Positions 46,141 to 57,130 of a DNA stretch of 64,000 bases are shown here, one piece after another. Position numbers and translations under genes: made by a program. The notes beneath the pieces were generated by a model that made no database searches, had not been told where the DNA came from, and worked only from the letters and a program-made list of their open reading frames with translations. Within the stretch, counting starts at the first letter, position 1; each line of letters starts with the position of its first letter. The DNA comes from Oopsacas minuta (taxonomy: Eukaryota; Porifera; Hexactinellida; Lyssacinosida; Leucopsacidae): positions 1,044,696-1,108,695 of the forward strand of contig JAKMXF010000310.1 in the NCBI GenBank assembly GCA_024704765.1, read 5' to 3'.

Positions 46141-47844
46141 ATATAAAAACGATAACTTCCAAATGTTACTTGGGGAGGGGCGAGAAAAACTTTTGGGGGG
46201 CGATTACTCCCCTTGCACCCCCCTGTAGCTACGTCCTGGTCTGCTCCATAATGTGCACCTCCTCTCGCTACGCCCAACCCAAGCGTAATCAAGCCCGGAT
46301 AGAGGTATGTTCAGTGTGCAGCTGAACAGGGCCGCCACCTCCAGAGAGGGAGGATCATGGTTAACAAATTTGATCTCATTGCAATTCCTGTTGTGAGTTT
46401 ATTAGTCAACATGATGGTAGTCTGACCATATTCTATGGTCTGACTCTCTCATGAGTATTCAGAAATTGTCAGTACTCGTATACCTGCAAAGTGCAAACCT
46501 TAGTGACTTCAATGCCTGGACGGAGCGCAATTTATCCATTGACTTTCACTAAATCCCTGGAAGGTTAGAAGCCCAAAAATTTGTAGGCTTGCTATGCTCG
46601 CTCGTCAAAAGTATCCCTAATCAAATTGTTGGTGGGGAATAATATTGAAATATTATGGACTAATTAAGTATAAGAATTTGATGTAACGGGAGTTGATAAG
46701 TGTCTAGAAAATCTCTGGAAAAACGGACGTATTAGTAAATAATGGAAAACGACCAGGTTGATAATTATGTAAAAATGGCTATGAATTATGAATTCTCCAA
46801 TTGAATTAATTAGAAAAAATTGTGGAAAAATTGTGGAAAAATTGCGGGTATCCAGGAAAATCTGAAAATTTTTGAATAATTCATTCGAAGCATCAAGAAT
46901 TATGAATTAGTCCAATTAGATAAACAAATGATTCAATGACCAAGAGATGAGTTATATATTGTTCCAACAAAATCTCTCAACGGTTGATAACAAATTCAAA
47001 ATGTGTTGATTTCCAACCCAAGCCATCAAAATATGAATTTGGTGTCACTCTTTACTTAGGTTATAAATTGTATCTAATCTCAATATATTTTGATCGCTTA
47101 ACTTAGCCAACAAACTCACGATTTTGGTGGCGGTGGCCAATTTGTTGTTAAATTACAGTTTATAATAAATATTTTGTACGTACCTATAGTACGTACAAAA
47201 TAATTTTGCTTCGAAAGACAAAGTGTCAGGGGCCGCTAACCATCTTAATTCGGCCCTGCATATCACCACTCTAAATGTATATATTATAGACCATAGCATT
47301 CCTTACATAAGCCAATTCCGCTCATATACAGTAGGGATAAACTGGTTGATTTATATCGTGAACTACATAATATAGGGACTGGAAATTACAAATATTTCTG
47401 GAGAATGGGTAGAGAAGAAGCGAATTGTAGTTGATTGAAGCATATATAACTCATGATATTAGCAAATTAAATAATGAACTGAAGTAGAACTGTTATCATA
47501 TTGAACCAACAATAAGTAAAGTTTGAACTGGGGTAAATCAAAGAATTATGCCCTGTTATAACAGAACAATCCATTCAATTCAAAATTTCAAGACTTCCTA
47601 TTACCCAGTCCTAAGAGTTTTACCCCCAGGTGGGAAGCACTGGATTAAATTAATTGATAAATAATTTCCAACTATAGGGCAATTATTGTTCATAAGATAA
47701 ACACGTTTAGTAAAAACTCTATAGTCCATAGTCTATACAGACATTGAAAAGAGATTTTGTAAATATTGCAGAAAATTTCATGAATTAACAAGTGAGAGCC
47801 AAGCTCAGCTAAACTATATTATTAATCCTCAATTATCGTTTGTC

Positions 47845-48290
47845 TGTTTGTTTGTCTGTTTCTTTGTCCGTTGTCAGGGAAAGGATTCGCGATATGCAAT
47901 TTTGAAATTGCCGCATAACTATGTATTTATCGTGTTTATCAAGGAAGTAAATAGAATTCAATAAACATTTAATAAATATATCGAACACGCTGAATCCGAT
48001 TTTTACACTTTTGGATTAATCATAGTAAATTTATAGTTGTTTTTATGAATATAAAGGAAACATATCGCAAAATCTCAATATTTACGTAAATACTTGCTCT
48101 CAACGGCTACAAAGGGGGTTTATCTTACAAATAATTCAATAATATATATACCATATACGTATATTGTGAATTACATTGTTCTATATATATATTTATTATA
48201 ATGATCAAAGGCAGTCAATTCAAAGAATAAAGGATACCTCGAGGCGAATGCGCCGAGTTCATCGCGAAGCGACGAGCTAAAGGCTCGTAC
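47845..48290 (+). repeat. Dispersed repeat family R3, longest copy
   Basis: Carries all R3 blocks in order: 'GTTTGTTTGTCTG', 'CGTGTTTATCAAGGAAGTAA', 'CTTGCTCTCAACGGCTACAA', 'GATACCTCGAGGCGAATG' and 'TCATCGCGAAGCGACGAGC'. It can serve as the reference copy for 1-250, 31985-32290 and 37795-38160. Confidence 0.68.
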
Positions 48291-48320
48291 GTATAAATAT
48301 CTGTACAACAATTAAAATTC

Positions 48321-48719
48321 TTGAAATTTATAGGTGTTAACACACTCGTTCCAGCCTACTTTCCAAGATTTGAAACCACTATTAGTCATATTGATGGCCA
48401 GCATCAAGAGTACAATATTTTGGGGTCTAGGACAAATCCTTGGATAAAAATCGATCAAAATATCACCAATTGGACCAACGCCGTAGAAAGCAGATTTTGG
48501 AATAATCAAGGGTGATCAAATCTCACATATATTTTGAACGATATACACCGTGAAGTTAGAAAATACAAGATAGCAGTCGATCGATGGCAGCATTCGTTTG
48601 TTATCACCCACAAAGGCCAGCTGTCCAAACAAAGAGGAAAGTATTTCAAACGTATATATAACTTTCTTAAATTAAGTTTTAAGCATTTTCATTATGATAG
48701 ACATTTTCAGCATTAAATT
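48321..48719 (+). pseudogene. Unrecognised protein-like frame interrupted by one TGA
   Basis: One reading frame stays open for about 132 codons except for a single TGA at 48513-48515. The first part reads 'VPAYFPRFETTISHIDGQHQ' and 'NPWIKIDQNITNWTNAVESR'. The second part reads 'LNDIHREVRKYKIAVDRWQH' and 'FVITHKGQLSKQRGKYFKRI'. The composition (aromatic, charged, few low-complexity runs) is protein-like on both sides of the stop. A possible 3' splice acceptor (TTTATAG) lies just upstream. I do not recognise the protein; it may be a dead mobile-element or viral-type gene fragment or a host exon. Confidence 0.35.
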
Positions 48720-48764
48720 TCCAAGAATTTGATGGCTCATTTTTATCATATTCCGACCACTTTT

Positions 48765-48905
48765 GAGAATGGAATGTAGTACATTCCTGCCATGTCAAGG
48801 AGAAAACATTTTTTCAAGCATGGGAATGTGGCCCCTATAATCAAGGGAAATTAAATGCTGACTACGAATATCTGCATAAAAAACCGATTCAGCTTAAATA
48901 TGAAG
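48765..48905. repeat. Minor dispersed repeat R7
   Basis: 'CACTTTTGAGAATGGAATGT', 'ATTCCTG.CATGTCAA' and 'GTGGCCCC' recur in order at 34150-34270. It follows directly on the unrecognised frame at 48321-48719. Confidence 0.5.
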
Positions 48906-48924
48906 GTGAAGTCAATTACAATTA

Positions 48925-49040
48925 GGGCATTAGGATAATTCGATTAAAAATCGTACGATCATTATCGAGAACATTTTTGAGAATCGGAAGGAGATCGTCG
49001 ATCCATTTGAAAAAGTGGGATCGGATCGATAACATGCTCA
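48925..49040. repeat. Fragment of the GATC-rich hAT-like family
   Basis: Starts 'TTAGGGCATTAGGATAATTC' and contains 'GATCGTCGATCC' and 'GGATCGGATCGATAA', like the element at 12507-12889 and the fragment at 62525-62640. Confidence 0.5.
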
Positions 49041-50768
49041 AAAGATGCCGATCCTTCCAAATATCTACATGAAGTAATATCTCGTTAATACGTACACGAG
49101 CGGACCTTCGAAATTTGTACTTCTTAACCGGCGCAAAATCAATTGAAAAACATTGTAGGGACTTGGTTTTGAGTCACTATTTGTTCGTTTTATCCGGAGA
49201 TCCGTATTAACCGTGTTCGTACTCAAAGAATGACGTATTTTACTAAATAAATGCTTACTAGACACATATTTTGACACATTCCTAAAAAATTTCATCATAA
49301 ATGGTTGATAATTTGTTGCGCCACAAATATGCGATAGATTTATTCGGGGAAAAATGCACCTACTCTACAATATAGAACTCACATAAAATTTGCTCAGTCG
49401 GCTAACATATCACTATCCTAAAATGCACAAGTTACTGTTAGGCATTATGTATACTATGCTATGGTTTTGGATATTCAAAAGTTATACATGGTAATTAATC
49501 TATGGGCTATGCGGGTGAGGGGACGTTAGGAACCTCTGAATAAGATCTTAATTAGAAACTGAAGTAACAAAGTTCAATTTACGAAAGTATTCTTTTAATT
49601 GGTACATCATAACAAATTAAAACAGCTCGTCTCAGTTGCCATGGCGGGGAGTCCAGTTTGAATCTTGCCTCCCGAAGCTCGCAAAGTATTTCCTTTTGCC
49701 CACACGGCCCAAGGGCCGATAAGAAAAGTCGGTCGCCTGTATCTCTTAACTATCAATAGGAGGTATTAGAAAATACCCTCAATCAGGAGCTATGGTCAGG
49801 CCTACACCTTAGCAATAACCTATCAAGGCCTACACATCAGCACACATGAGAGAATTATACAATAGAATATTGGGAATTCAGAATCTTAGTTTAGGAACGA
49901 TTCAATGCAACAAATTTCTACTGGACAAATTCAGAATTTTATTCATGATAATATTCCGATTTCTCATACAATAAGAGTTCGAAACTGAACTACAGAAGAA
50001 CTCGTTAATCTGTACACTAAAGGATCGTCGAGAATTGTACCCATTTCGAGTAAGTATTTACCGAAGTACAGCCAAATTTGTTCAAATTAATTAATACACG
50101 CCAGGGTATTTCTACATGAATTAAGAGGGGGTATTTTGCTCCCCCTGAACTATGGTCATGTTATGCAATTAGCTCCAAATTATGCCTCCCTCTAATTCAT
50201 GCAACATTGATTAGCCCACCTTGAAAAATTCTCATAAAAAGCCCCTACACGCAGTGATAACTGCGTAGTCGGAAATTGAGCTCCTTACTGTGTTGTGGAT
50301 ATCACTGAGGCTGAGCGGGAAAATGCTGGGGAATCAAAAATTGTACTCCTTATTCGTGTTCGTATTAAGGATGGTATTTGATTAAGGATAGTAAGGATAG
50401 TATACGTACTCTAGGGTTTTACGCTTATTTTATTTCTTGGTGGTTATCCAAATTCAAATATAATGTTTTGAGAATCTAAAATATAATTACTTGTATTATT
50501 CGTGTTGGTGTTCGGTTGAGAGGTTAGTTCGTGTTTTAGTTTCTGTCCTTCGTGTTGTGTCGATGTGAAGTTTGAACACGACGCTCGGTCTACTATGTAT
50601 GTATGTATCAATATTCCTGTTTAACTAAATTTCAGATGGCAGCTCGGACAGATGTATGGGCAGACTTACGGATCGATGCACGTAAGTCGCAAATCATAAA
50701 TGCTTGTACAAAATAGTAGGAATGTATGATGAAAATAAGATATAAGATAAAGTTGCTATCAAAATTAC
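49041..50768. other. Intron with worn pogo-like repeats
   Basis: 49075-49225 ('CGTTAATACGTACACGAGCG' ... 'ATTAACCGTGTTCGTA') resembles the MITE at 8979-9159. Similar phrases at 49990-50370 indicate another. No coding motif before exon 50769. Confidence 0.4.
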
Positions 50769-50812
50769 CGTTTGATACACTCCAACCGTAGCTTCACCAG
50801 ATATCTGTAATA
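50769..50812 (-). CDS. Cadherin-like repeat micro-exon (44 nt)
   Basis: A very short exon follows a TTTATTTAG acceptor and ends at a GTAATT donor. After two carried-over bases it encodes 'LQISGEATVGVYQT', the most diagnostic strand of the repeat; the equivalent in the 1187-1422 exon is 'VTITGEAGIDDYQS'. It ends in phase 0, which fits the next exon at 41915 and yields 'YQTVLRNITFSL', the usual Y...L..I continuation. Its assignment rests on motif plus phase, because 44 nt alone would not be convincing. Confidence 0.62.
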
Positions 50813-51643
50813 CTAAATAAAGAGACAGGAATTAAATCCACATTGTTACACATATACATTAATCAGTTAATAACCCTGTTTGGATTGGTTTTTCGGTCAT
50901 ATTCCATCACACGAGGGAAGATACTTGTAGATAATTTTAAAGCGATCACTCGAGGAAAGATAGATAACATAATACACTCCCCGGTACTCAACAAGCAACA
51001 TTCAACTTCACTTAATAGGGACACCGGATAATCGAGAAAACAGCTTAATTGGGACACGTCTCCAGGAACAGAATCATTTCCATAAAGTTAATACATTCGC
51101 AAAAGGTACGGAAAAGTGGAGCTATACAAAAATTCTGACTAACAAAGGCATAATAATAATATTGTAAAAACATGTCCTGCCGATAGACTGGTATTGCAGC
51201 TCAGGGTTAGGTATTTTGTTTTTTTCAGAGGAAGCACCCCCCCTACCCTCCGTGTAAATGGCGTAATGCACCGGACCCGACTAATTTTAAACTCATGGAT
51301 CCGATAAATATTTCAGGATATTCAATATTTTTGGTCCCCTAGTGTAATTCATGTTCTCTCCTCAAATCCTATGGATGAAATCCGAATAATTGTCCTACAA
51401 ATTCCCCAGATTAACTTTTGAAACGAAATCTTTAGCATCAATTTGAACCTTTATGATAATAAGGGGTTTATTCTATTAAGTGGTCAAATATAAACGGGAT
51501 CCATTTAAAATTGTTATATATGCATATTCAGCGTAATTTTCATTACGCTGCGATCGTTCTAAGAAAATGTAATTTTGATAATTAGCGAAAAATTTGTGTA
51601 ATATTTCTGTGATAGAATTTTTAGGCCAGCTAAAACCTTACTA

Positions 51644-51749
51644 CAGCAGTACCCAACTATTTTTAACCTATGGACTCCCTATACTAATTTACCACATTAT
51701 GTGGTCCACTGGTGCTGTCCGTCCATGCGCCCCAGGTTGGGAACTGCTG
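51644..51749. mobile_element. Tiny hAT-like MITE, about 106 bp
   Basis: Starts CAGCAGTACCCAACTATTTT and ends CAGGTTGGGAACTGCTG. It shares the 'CAGC.GT.CCCAAC.TTTTT' end and the 'GTCCGTCCATG' type interior with 54277-54430. The target duplication is not clear. Confidence 0.65.
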
Positions 51750-54189
51750 CTACTATTACTATTTCAATAGTCCTAACCATTATCTATGGAATAATAAGAA
51801 TAGTAAAAGAAAATCACGAATGTAATTTATATACTCTATGAACCACGGTGGGTCATGCCGTTGCGAATAAGTACAAAAATTTTCAGTTAATACAACAAAG
51901 TTGACTAAATTGAGAAAAATCCGCTGATCGGGTGGAAAACTCCATCAAAAAGAAATAGTGTTAATCTGGGCAGATTCTAATACACTAGATAGATGGATAA
52001 ATTTCGACAAATGGCGACAAAATTGGCGCTCAAATGAATATTAAATTTGGTGATAAATTGCAGCATACGATCCGCAAATTCAATCTATGTACTCTGGGTG
52101 GGAATGAATGCATCATAGAGTGTGAAATTGCTTTAGAGGGCTGCGACCGAAATATAGAGAAACACAGCCGTTGCTAATCAATGATACTAAAATATTACTT
52201 CTAAGGTGAATTTCGGACTACGGTTTATCGGGCAAAAGCCTGGAACCAATGAAATGTACGAGACAGCACGAAATAATGTACTATGGGTAGGTGCAGTCAC
52301 CAAGTAAAACCTGGATCGTATAGTGTCGTTTCCAGCAAAGTCCCTATGGTTTAGACGTACAAATGAGATCATAGGCGTAACTATTTCTGAAAAATAAGAT
52401 AAATCTTGCATCTAACCTAAACTGGAGGAAGAAACCTGTCCTTGCAACCTCGAACTCTGGCTTAGCTAACTCGTCTAACCGAATTCTGTGTTGACAGGTA
52501 TACTCCGAAACTTTCAGGGCAAATTCAGGCATCAAATGAATTGAACTCTTCTGATGCGTAACAAACCCAGCCTTTCCTTTTTTGAATGTATTAAACCACA
52601 TTGCTTGTTTGTCCATGGACCTTTAGAGAAACATATCATATCTACAGTTTTGAGACGATTTTCAAAGGCCAGATACGAAATTCCGTCTTCACATATTTTT
52701 AACCATGAATCTGCCAGAAACTACTCCTTTTTAACGGAGTGACCACTAACAGATTTGGGCATCTTACATGGTAGTTCCACTGGGAAATTCTGGATTGGAC
52801 AGGTCGGGACCTGAAGTACCTATATCATAGGAAGACTACTGTCTATATTTCATTGGTTCTAGGCCTTTTCGCGACAAAAATCATTATATAAGGCTGGTTA
52901 GTACCAGAATCTCTAGCTCTCTTTTCAGTCATTCAGTTTTACGTAATAAATACACTAAATATTATCAATAAATATCAGAAATACTTATTTAATTATTCTT
53001 CCACCGGGAGCGTTTCAAGAATCAATTATAATCCAGCAGATTCCGTATAATCCTTAGTAATTTAGAAAATAGAAGCAAATTATTCAACAATTTGGGTGAA
53101 TTAATTTCTAACATATCTGAAGAAGATAGTCTTAAATTATGACATGTTATAAATTCAATATTTTCTTCAACTTTTTACAGCCAAAATATTTGCTATATTC
53201 AAACTTATCCCGGTTCTATTGCCTCAAACTGGAGTGGCGGCCACCCTTGCACCCCTAATAATACACCCATGAATGATATATATATATACAGAAATTCAAC
53301 TATTTAGGTATTCGTGAGATGCTATATTTCATATTCATATTTTCAATTTTCAAACATTTTGTCATATACAATCACAACAAGATTGCATATTTAGCTAGGG
53401 ATTGAAATCATTGCTGCATTGGAGAAAAATAGCAGCGGTTAACCGCTTGTATTGATCCAAGTTTAACCATCCCTATATTAGGTCAATCATCCACATCCCG
53501 CGCGGGGAATGGGGAATCCCATTCGGTTCAAGAGGGATAGGGATTTTGTAGCCAAAGAGAGACCAGCCCTAATGGAAATAGGGATCCCAGCGGATCAATG
53601 CTAGAGGAAAACGGACGTTTTAGCAGTTCTACGAGCAAGAAGCAAAAAACATCAGCCACCCTAGTGATTCGAGTAGGGGAAATAAATTGGAAAAGGTGGT
53701 TAGGGTAAATTCAAGAGGACAGAGAAGGGGCCGATACCATTATGCGAGTGGCACAATAAGCAGACATTTGTATGTTCAAATGCGCAAAGTCGGGGCATAT
53801 CGAATGGCAATGTTCGTCAAGGAGATGCTAAGGTTGTGGAGAGGAGGACACTTGCAAACGATGTTGGAATGCGGAGACAGCACAAACTCGCATCGATAGG
53901 GGAGGTAGTTCAATGAAGGCGAGAGGAAGAAGGGTACTTCCTAAATGAGAGGAAGAAATTGAAAAAGAGTAGGCAGAGATGTTGAGAAATGAAGTATGCC
54001 GACAGTCTAATTCTTCATGGGGTTCTAATGTTGTGCTTGTAAGGAAAAAGGATAGTAGGTGGAGGATTGCAATTAATTACAGGAGGTAAAAGGGATCAGG
54101 AAGAAAGATACCTATAGCCTCCAAAACATACAGTAAAATTTCCAGTGGAATAGGCTTGGTTCGTTGAATATGAAGTATGTGTACAACAG

Positions 54190-54580
54190 TGCGACATTTG
54201 TGTACCTTGGATGGTTTCAGGGTATTTTAACGTACTATTCGAGTTGTTTTCGACAGTATTTTAGCTGGGATTAGTGCAGCGGTTCCCAACCTTTTTCAAA
54301 CCTGGACCCCTTTACCAATTTTGACACATTCTGTGGACTCCCTCTCATAAAAAGAAATAGATCCTGTGGACCCCCTGCTGCCGTCCGTGGACCACTAAGG
54401 GGTACATGTTCCCAAGGTTGGAAACCGCTGGATTAGTAGATAAGAAGCCTTGGATGTTGTTTTAACGCATTATTTGAGTTGTTGTCCACGGTATTTACCA
54501 TTAATCAATGGATAAATAGCCTAGAGTGTTGTTCCGGTGAATTTGTACGCACTAATCGAGTTCCAGGAGGAAACTTCAAC
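54190..54580 (+). repeat. Diverged tandem repeats of about 95 bp inside the retroelement relic
   Basis: Phrases like 'CTTGGATG.T', 'TTTTAACG.A.TATT.GAGTTG' and 'CGACAGTATTT/CCACGGTATTT' recur at about 54206, 54450 and, more diverged, 54535. If the 154-bp MITE at 54277 is removed, the spacing becomes roughly 90-100 bp. Confidence 0.45.
54277..54430. mobile_element. hAT-like MITE, 154 bp
   Basis: The ends CAGCGGTTCCCAACCTTTTT and CAAGGTTGGAAACCGCTG are inverse. Flanks GATTAGTG (54269-54276) and GATTAGTA (54431-54438) match at 7 of 8. The interior 'GACCCCTTTACCA' ... 'GTGGACCACTAAGGGGT' is typical of such elements. Confidence 0.82.
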
Positions 54581-56191
54581 AATTGATCTCTGTACAGAGA
54601 CGTCACGCTAGCTTTGTTCACATATGTCATACTTTCCCATTTTTAGCAGTCCGACAGATATTTGATGCTGAAACTTGCTGTGCTGTCGTGTCCTGAACTA
54701 TCAATGGCTTTAAATTGTGAATATAAAAAGTTCAGACCCCAACTTTCCCAAAGTGAAATGAAAGAGCAGAATATTATGTTAAGAATGTTGTGTGTCCTCC
54801 AGGTTCTTCGAACAGCAAGTGAGAATAACGTTTTACGGTAACGCCAATGTAAAATTGAGGATAGGCAAGTGTCATTTCGGCGTAATTAAGGCATCTTTCT
54901 GGGCTGCAAGTGACACAGAGAGAAGGCTTCTTGTTTAGTAAGCAGTCGAGAAGCCCAGTTATTGTCCTAAGCCTAAGATTGGGCACTAGAAGCGGCCACA
55001 AGCAAGTGGAGAATGTGCAGAGGGGAAAGTCATCCTCCTGACGGATCACAATCTTTCAAAATGGATAAGGAATTAGAGGAGCCCAAAGCACACCTATGCA
55101 GGATGGCTAATGAAAGTAGAAGAAATTTTGTACGAGATCCGCTATCGGGCAGCGTCAATAAATGCATTGCCAGATTTTTCAGCAGCAAGAGTTTGCGACT
55201 GGATGAAGGATGAACACTATAGAAGAGTTTGGAAATAAGGCGTACAATTTAGCCGATCTGAAAAGGTGGCTAGGCACGTTAAAGAGAGGGAAAAGGAAAG
55301 ATATGGTCATTCAGGGTACACTCAAACAATTGTTGGATTCGGGATTCGTGGTCAGTGGTAGGTTGGTTGAGGAAGGTCGCTCCAAGATTAAGAATCATAG
55401 ACAATGTCTAGCCTATCAACAACAGGGTATTGGTAACAAAGGCTACAGTTGGAATTCGGATAACTCATTCGATTCGGAGACGCACTTTGGCCAGCTCGAA
55501 CTTACGAATGCTACGAAGACACTATTTTTGGATATGTCGAGAGACGCTTAGAGCATACTGTCGGACCTGTCTGGTTTGCCAAAGGTCCAAGCCAAGTAGA
55601 ACCTAAACAACCGTTAAACCTTTAGAAACAGTTGACAGTCAGCATGGGGTAGCAGTATCGATGGTACGCTTTCAAGGGACAAGGATTGCCCGGCCCAATG
55701 ACGAGACAGAAATGAATACGACAGATCAAGAAGTGCCCCTGGAGCGATGTTCCAAGGAGATGGTCACACCCAAAGCCTCCTCAATAGGATAGTAAGAAAA
55801 ACTCATGAAAATGTCTTGTAAATCCCACATAAATTCCCATCTGAGCGTCGTTGGAGGAACAAGAATTGTGTTAGGTATATCAGAACAAATTTAGGTTATA
55901 AGAACATATCGGAATAGGAACATTTTCTCAAGTTCCCACGATGCTCAAATATGCAATAAGGTTTATCACTTATGGTTATTAAAGGCATTGTATTTCGAAG
56001 CAAAAATGCCTTGCAAGAAACATGGAATGTATGAATTCAAATGTTCTGATATATTGTAAATGCTTCTTGTTTCCCACATATTAGGGAAGAGTCAACTTCT
56101 AGAGATGTTGACAAATTTCCATGCATAAGTGAATTACAAGGAAAAATGAAAGATATAATATAATTATTTATATGATTTCTATATAGCCTAC

Positions 56192-56300
56192 CCCTTGAAG
56201 TAGAATTGTATATCTGAATGAGCCCGTCTACCAATTCCGTAGCTTGTAACTGTATTAGAGAAGAGTCAGAAGTATCTGTTTCAATAAAAATATTCGCGAA
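56192..56300 (-). CDS. Cadherin-like repeat exon (most upstream one found)
   Basis: The acceptor has a good pyrimidine tract ending TTCTTCAG and the donor is GTAGGC. The 109-nt exon starts in phase 0 and leaves one base, coding 36 residues that include 'IFIETDTSD' and 'ATELVDG'. This corresponds to the D-x-D strand and the 'P.DG..E' loop at the start of a repeat. The one leftover base plus the two leading bases of the next exon at 50812 make a valine codon and join it to 'LQISGEA', which is where the family expects the next strand. An exon ending in phase 0 should lie further up, beyond 56300. I could not find it. Confidence 0.6.
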
Positions 56301-56424
56301 CTGAAGAAAAATATTCATTAAGTTATGTACAATGTAAGCAATAGAACAATTATTAATGTAAGTATCTCCAGAAATAACTGAGCATTCCAACTAGGGTTCA
56401 TTGTAGTCAATAAAGCAGTGGTTC

Positions 56425-56786
56425 CAGTGTTCCCCTTAAGCGTTTTGACCGGCCCACTGGCCGCCCAAAACGCCAATTTGGCATTCCGACGGCCGGTCAA
56501 TTCGGATCTGCAGCCGATCAAAATGAATATTTCAAATTTCCTATAGCCAATCATAATCTAAAGTTTGCGCAATTTTCCCTGTGGAGTACTGGTTTATTAT
56601 ATTATTACGATATATGATATAAATTCAGCGATTTTCGGCAGATCCATGTTGGGTTTCATTTGTATGCTCTGAAAAGTGTCGCCATCTCCAGCAGGAACTT
56701 TGCCGCAATTAGATAGTTTTTGGCCGATAAAACAGACCATGAGGCCGACCAAATGTGACCCATAACTTGGCTTAGGGGGAACACTG
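56425..56786. mobile_element. hAT-like MITE nested in another hAT-like end, 362 bp
   Basis: The ends CAGTGTTCCCCTTAAG and CTTAGGGGGAACACTG are inverse. Flanks AGTGGTTC (56417-56424) and AGTGGTTT (56787-56794) match at 7 of 8. When it is taken out, the flanks read CAGTGGTTTTCAACAGTTTT, itself the end of a different hAT-like element starting at 56416. The element lies just upstream of exon 56192-56300. Confidence 0.8.
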
Positions 56787-56979
56787 AGTGGTTTTCAACA
56801 GTTTTTCACCTGAGGGCCCACTTTCACATTAAAGGGGTCGCGGACAGAGATTGAGTAACAATATCATAAAGATGTCTTTAACGTTATGGTAAGAGTCTGG
56901 GAAACATGTAGTATATAACTGATTCCCCATACCCTGATAACATAATTTGATAAGATATCTCCAAATAATAGATATCATA

Positions 56980-57130
56980 TTCGGACCCAGCATGCTCAAT
57001 TACACCTGTATAGTCTTTGAAAGCATGTTTCTACCATAATTGTGAAATTTGTTTACTGTATGTACCTAAAAGTAAACAAATATTCACAATAGGTTGTTTA
57101 CAATATCATATTGGGAATATACTCGATATA
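56980..57130 (+). repeat. Relative of the 22386-22570 minisatellite unit
   Basis: Shares 'ACCTAAAAGTAAACAAATAT' and 'GTTTACAATA.CATATT' with 22499-22547, plus a diverged 'CAGCATGCTCAATTACACC' block. Confidence 0.55.

Larger units (their letters stand above)
45211..46238 (-). mobile_element. Degraded hAT element with ends and target duplication, 1028 bp
   Basis: Inverted ends: CAGGCACGTAGCTAG...CAGGGGGGCAAG on the left and CTTGCACCCCCCTGTAGCTA plus CGTCCTG on the right. Flanks GTTTGCTC (45203-45210) and GTCTGCTC (46239-46246) match at 7 of 8. It keeps only the last part of a transposase gene on the minus strand, and a pogo-like MITE is nested at 45993-46140. Confidence 0.82.
53690..55740 (+). 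pseudogene. Ty3/gypsy-like LTR retroelement relic (gag zinc knuckle, RT start, integrase)
   Basis: Pieces occur in gag-pol order with stops and frame changes. At about 53772-53816 a knuckle-like 'CMFKCAKSGHIEWQC' appears. At 53949-54087 there is the start of reverse transcriptase: 'EEEIEKE', a stop, then 'AEMLRNEVCRQSNSSWGSNV', 'VLVRKKDSRWRIAINYRR' and a stop. At about 55480-55600 the zinc-binding N-terminus of integrase appears as 'THFGQLELT...DMSRDA' and, in another frame, 'YCRTCLVCQRSKP'. Protease, most of RT and RNase H, and the LTRs are not recognisable. It is clearly inactive. A small MITE is nested at 54277-54430. Confidence 0.68.
1187..56300 (-). other. Span of a partial multi-exon gene for a tandem cadherin-like repeat protein
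   Basis: This entry groups the minus-strand exons listed separately. Read from high to low coordinates, the spliced frame holds about four repeats of roughly 110-130 residues. Each has a D-x-D strand, an 'SGEA/TGEA....Y...L' strand, an 'R.I....FDG' strand and an 'NDNxP' linker, the layout of cadherin-like beta-sandwich repeats in big extracellular animal proteins. Exon phases match at each junction (0-1, 1-0, 0-2, 2-0, 0-0, 0-2, gap, 1-2, 2-2, 2-0), which chance open frames would not do. Introns run from about 1.8 to 10 kb and are packed with transposons. No start codon, signal peptide, transmembrane segment or stop is visible, so both ends lie outside or are undetected. The family assignment is from recognised motifs and not from a search. 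The protein is probably cell-surface or matrix. Confidence 0.7.

Noticed and set aside
46990-47060. Isolated 'YFDGLGW' reading on the minus strand, resembling the FDG motif
   Set aside because: No other motif around it and no suitable splice borders or phase.
52344-52616. Minus-strand 90-aa frame with 'FVTHQKSSIHLMPEFAL', slightly like the N-terminal region of hAT/ZMYM-type transposases
   Set aside because: The resemblance is limited to a few residues and no other transposase block is nearby.
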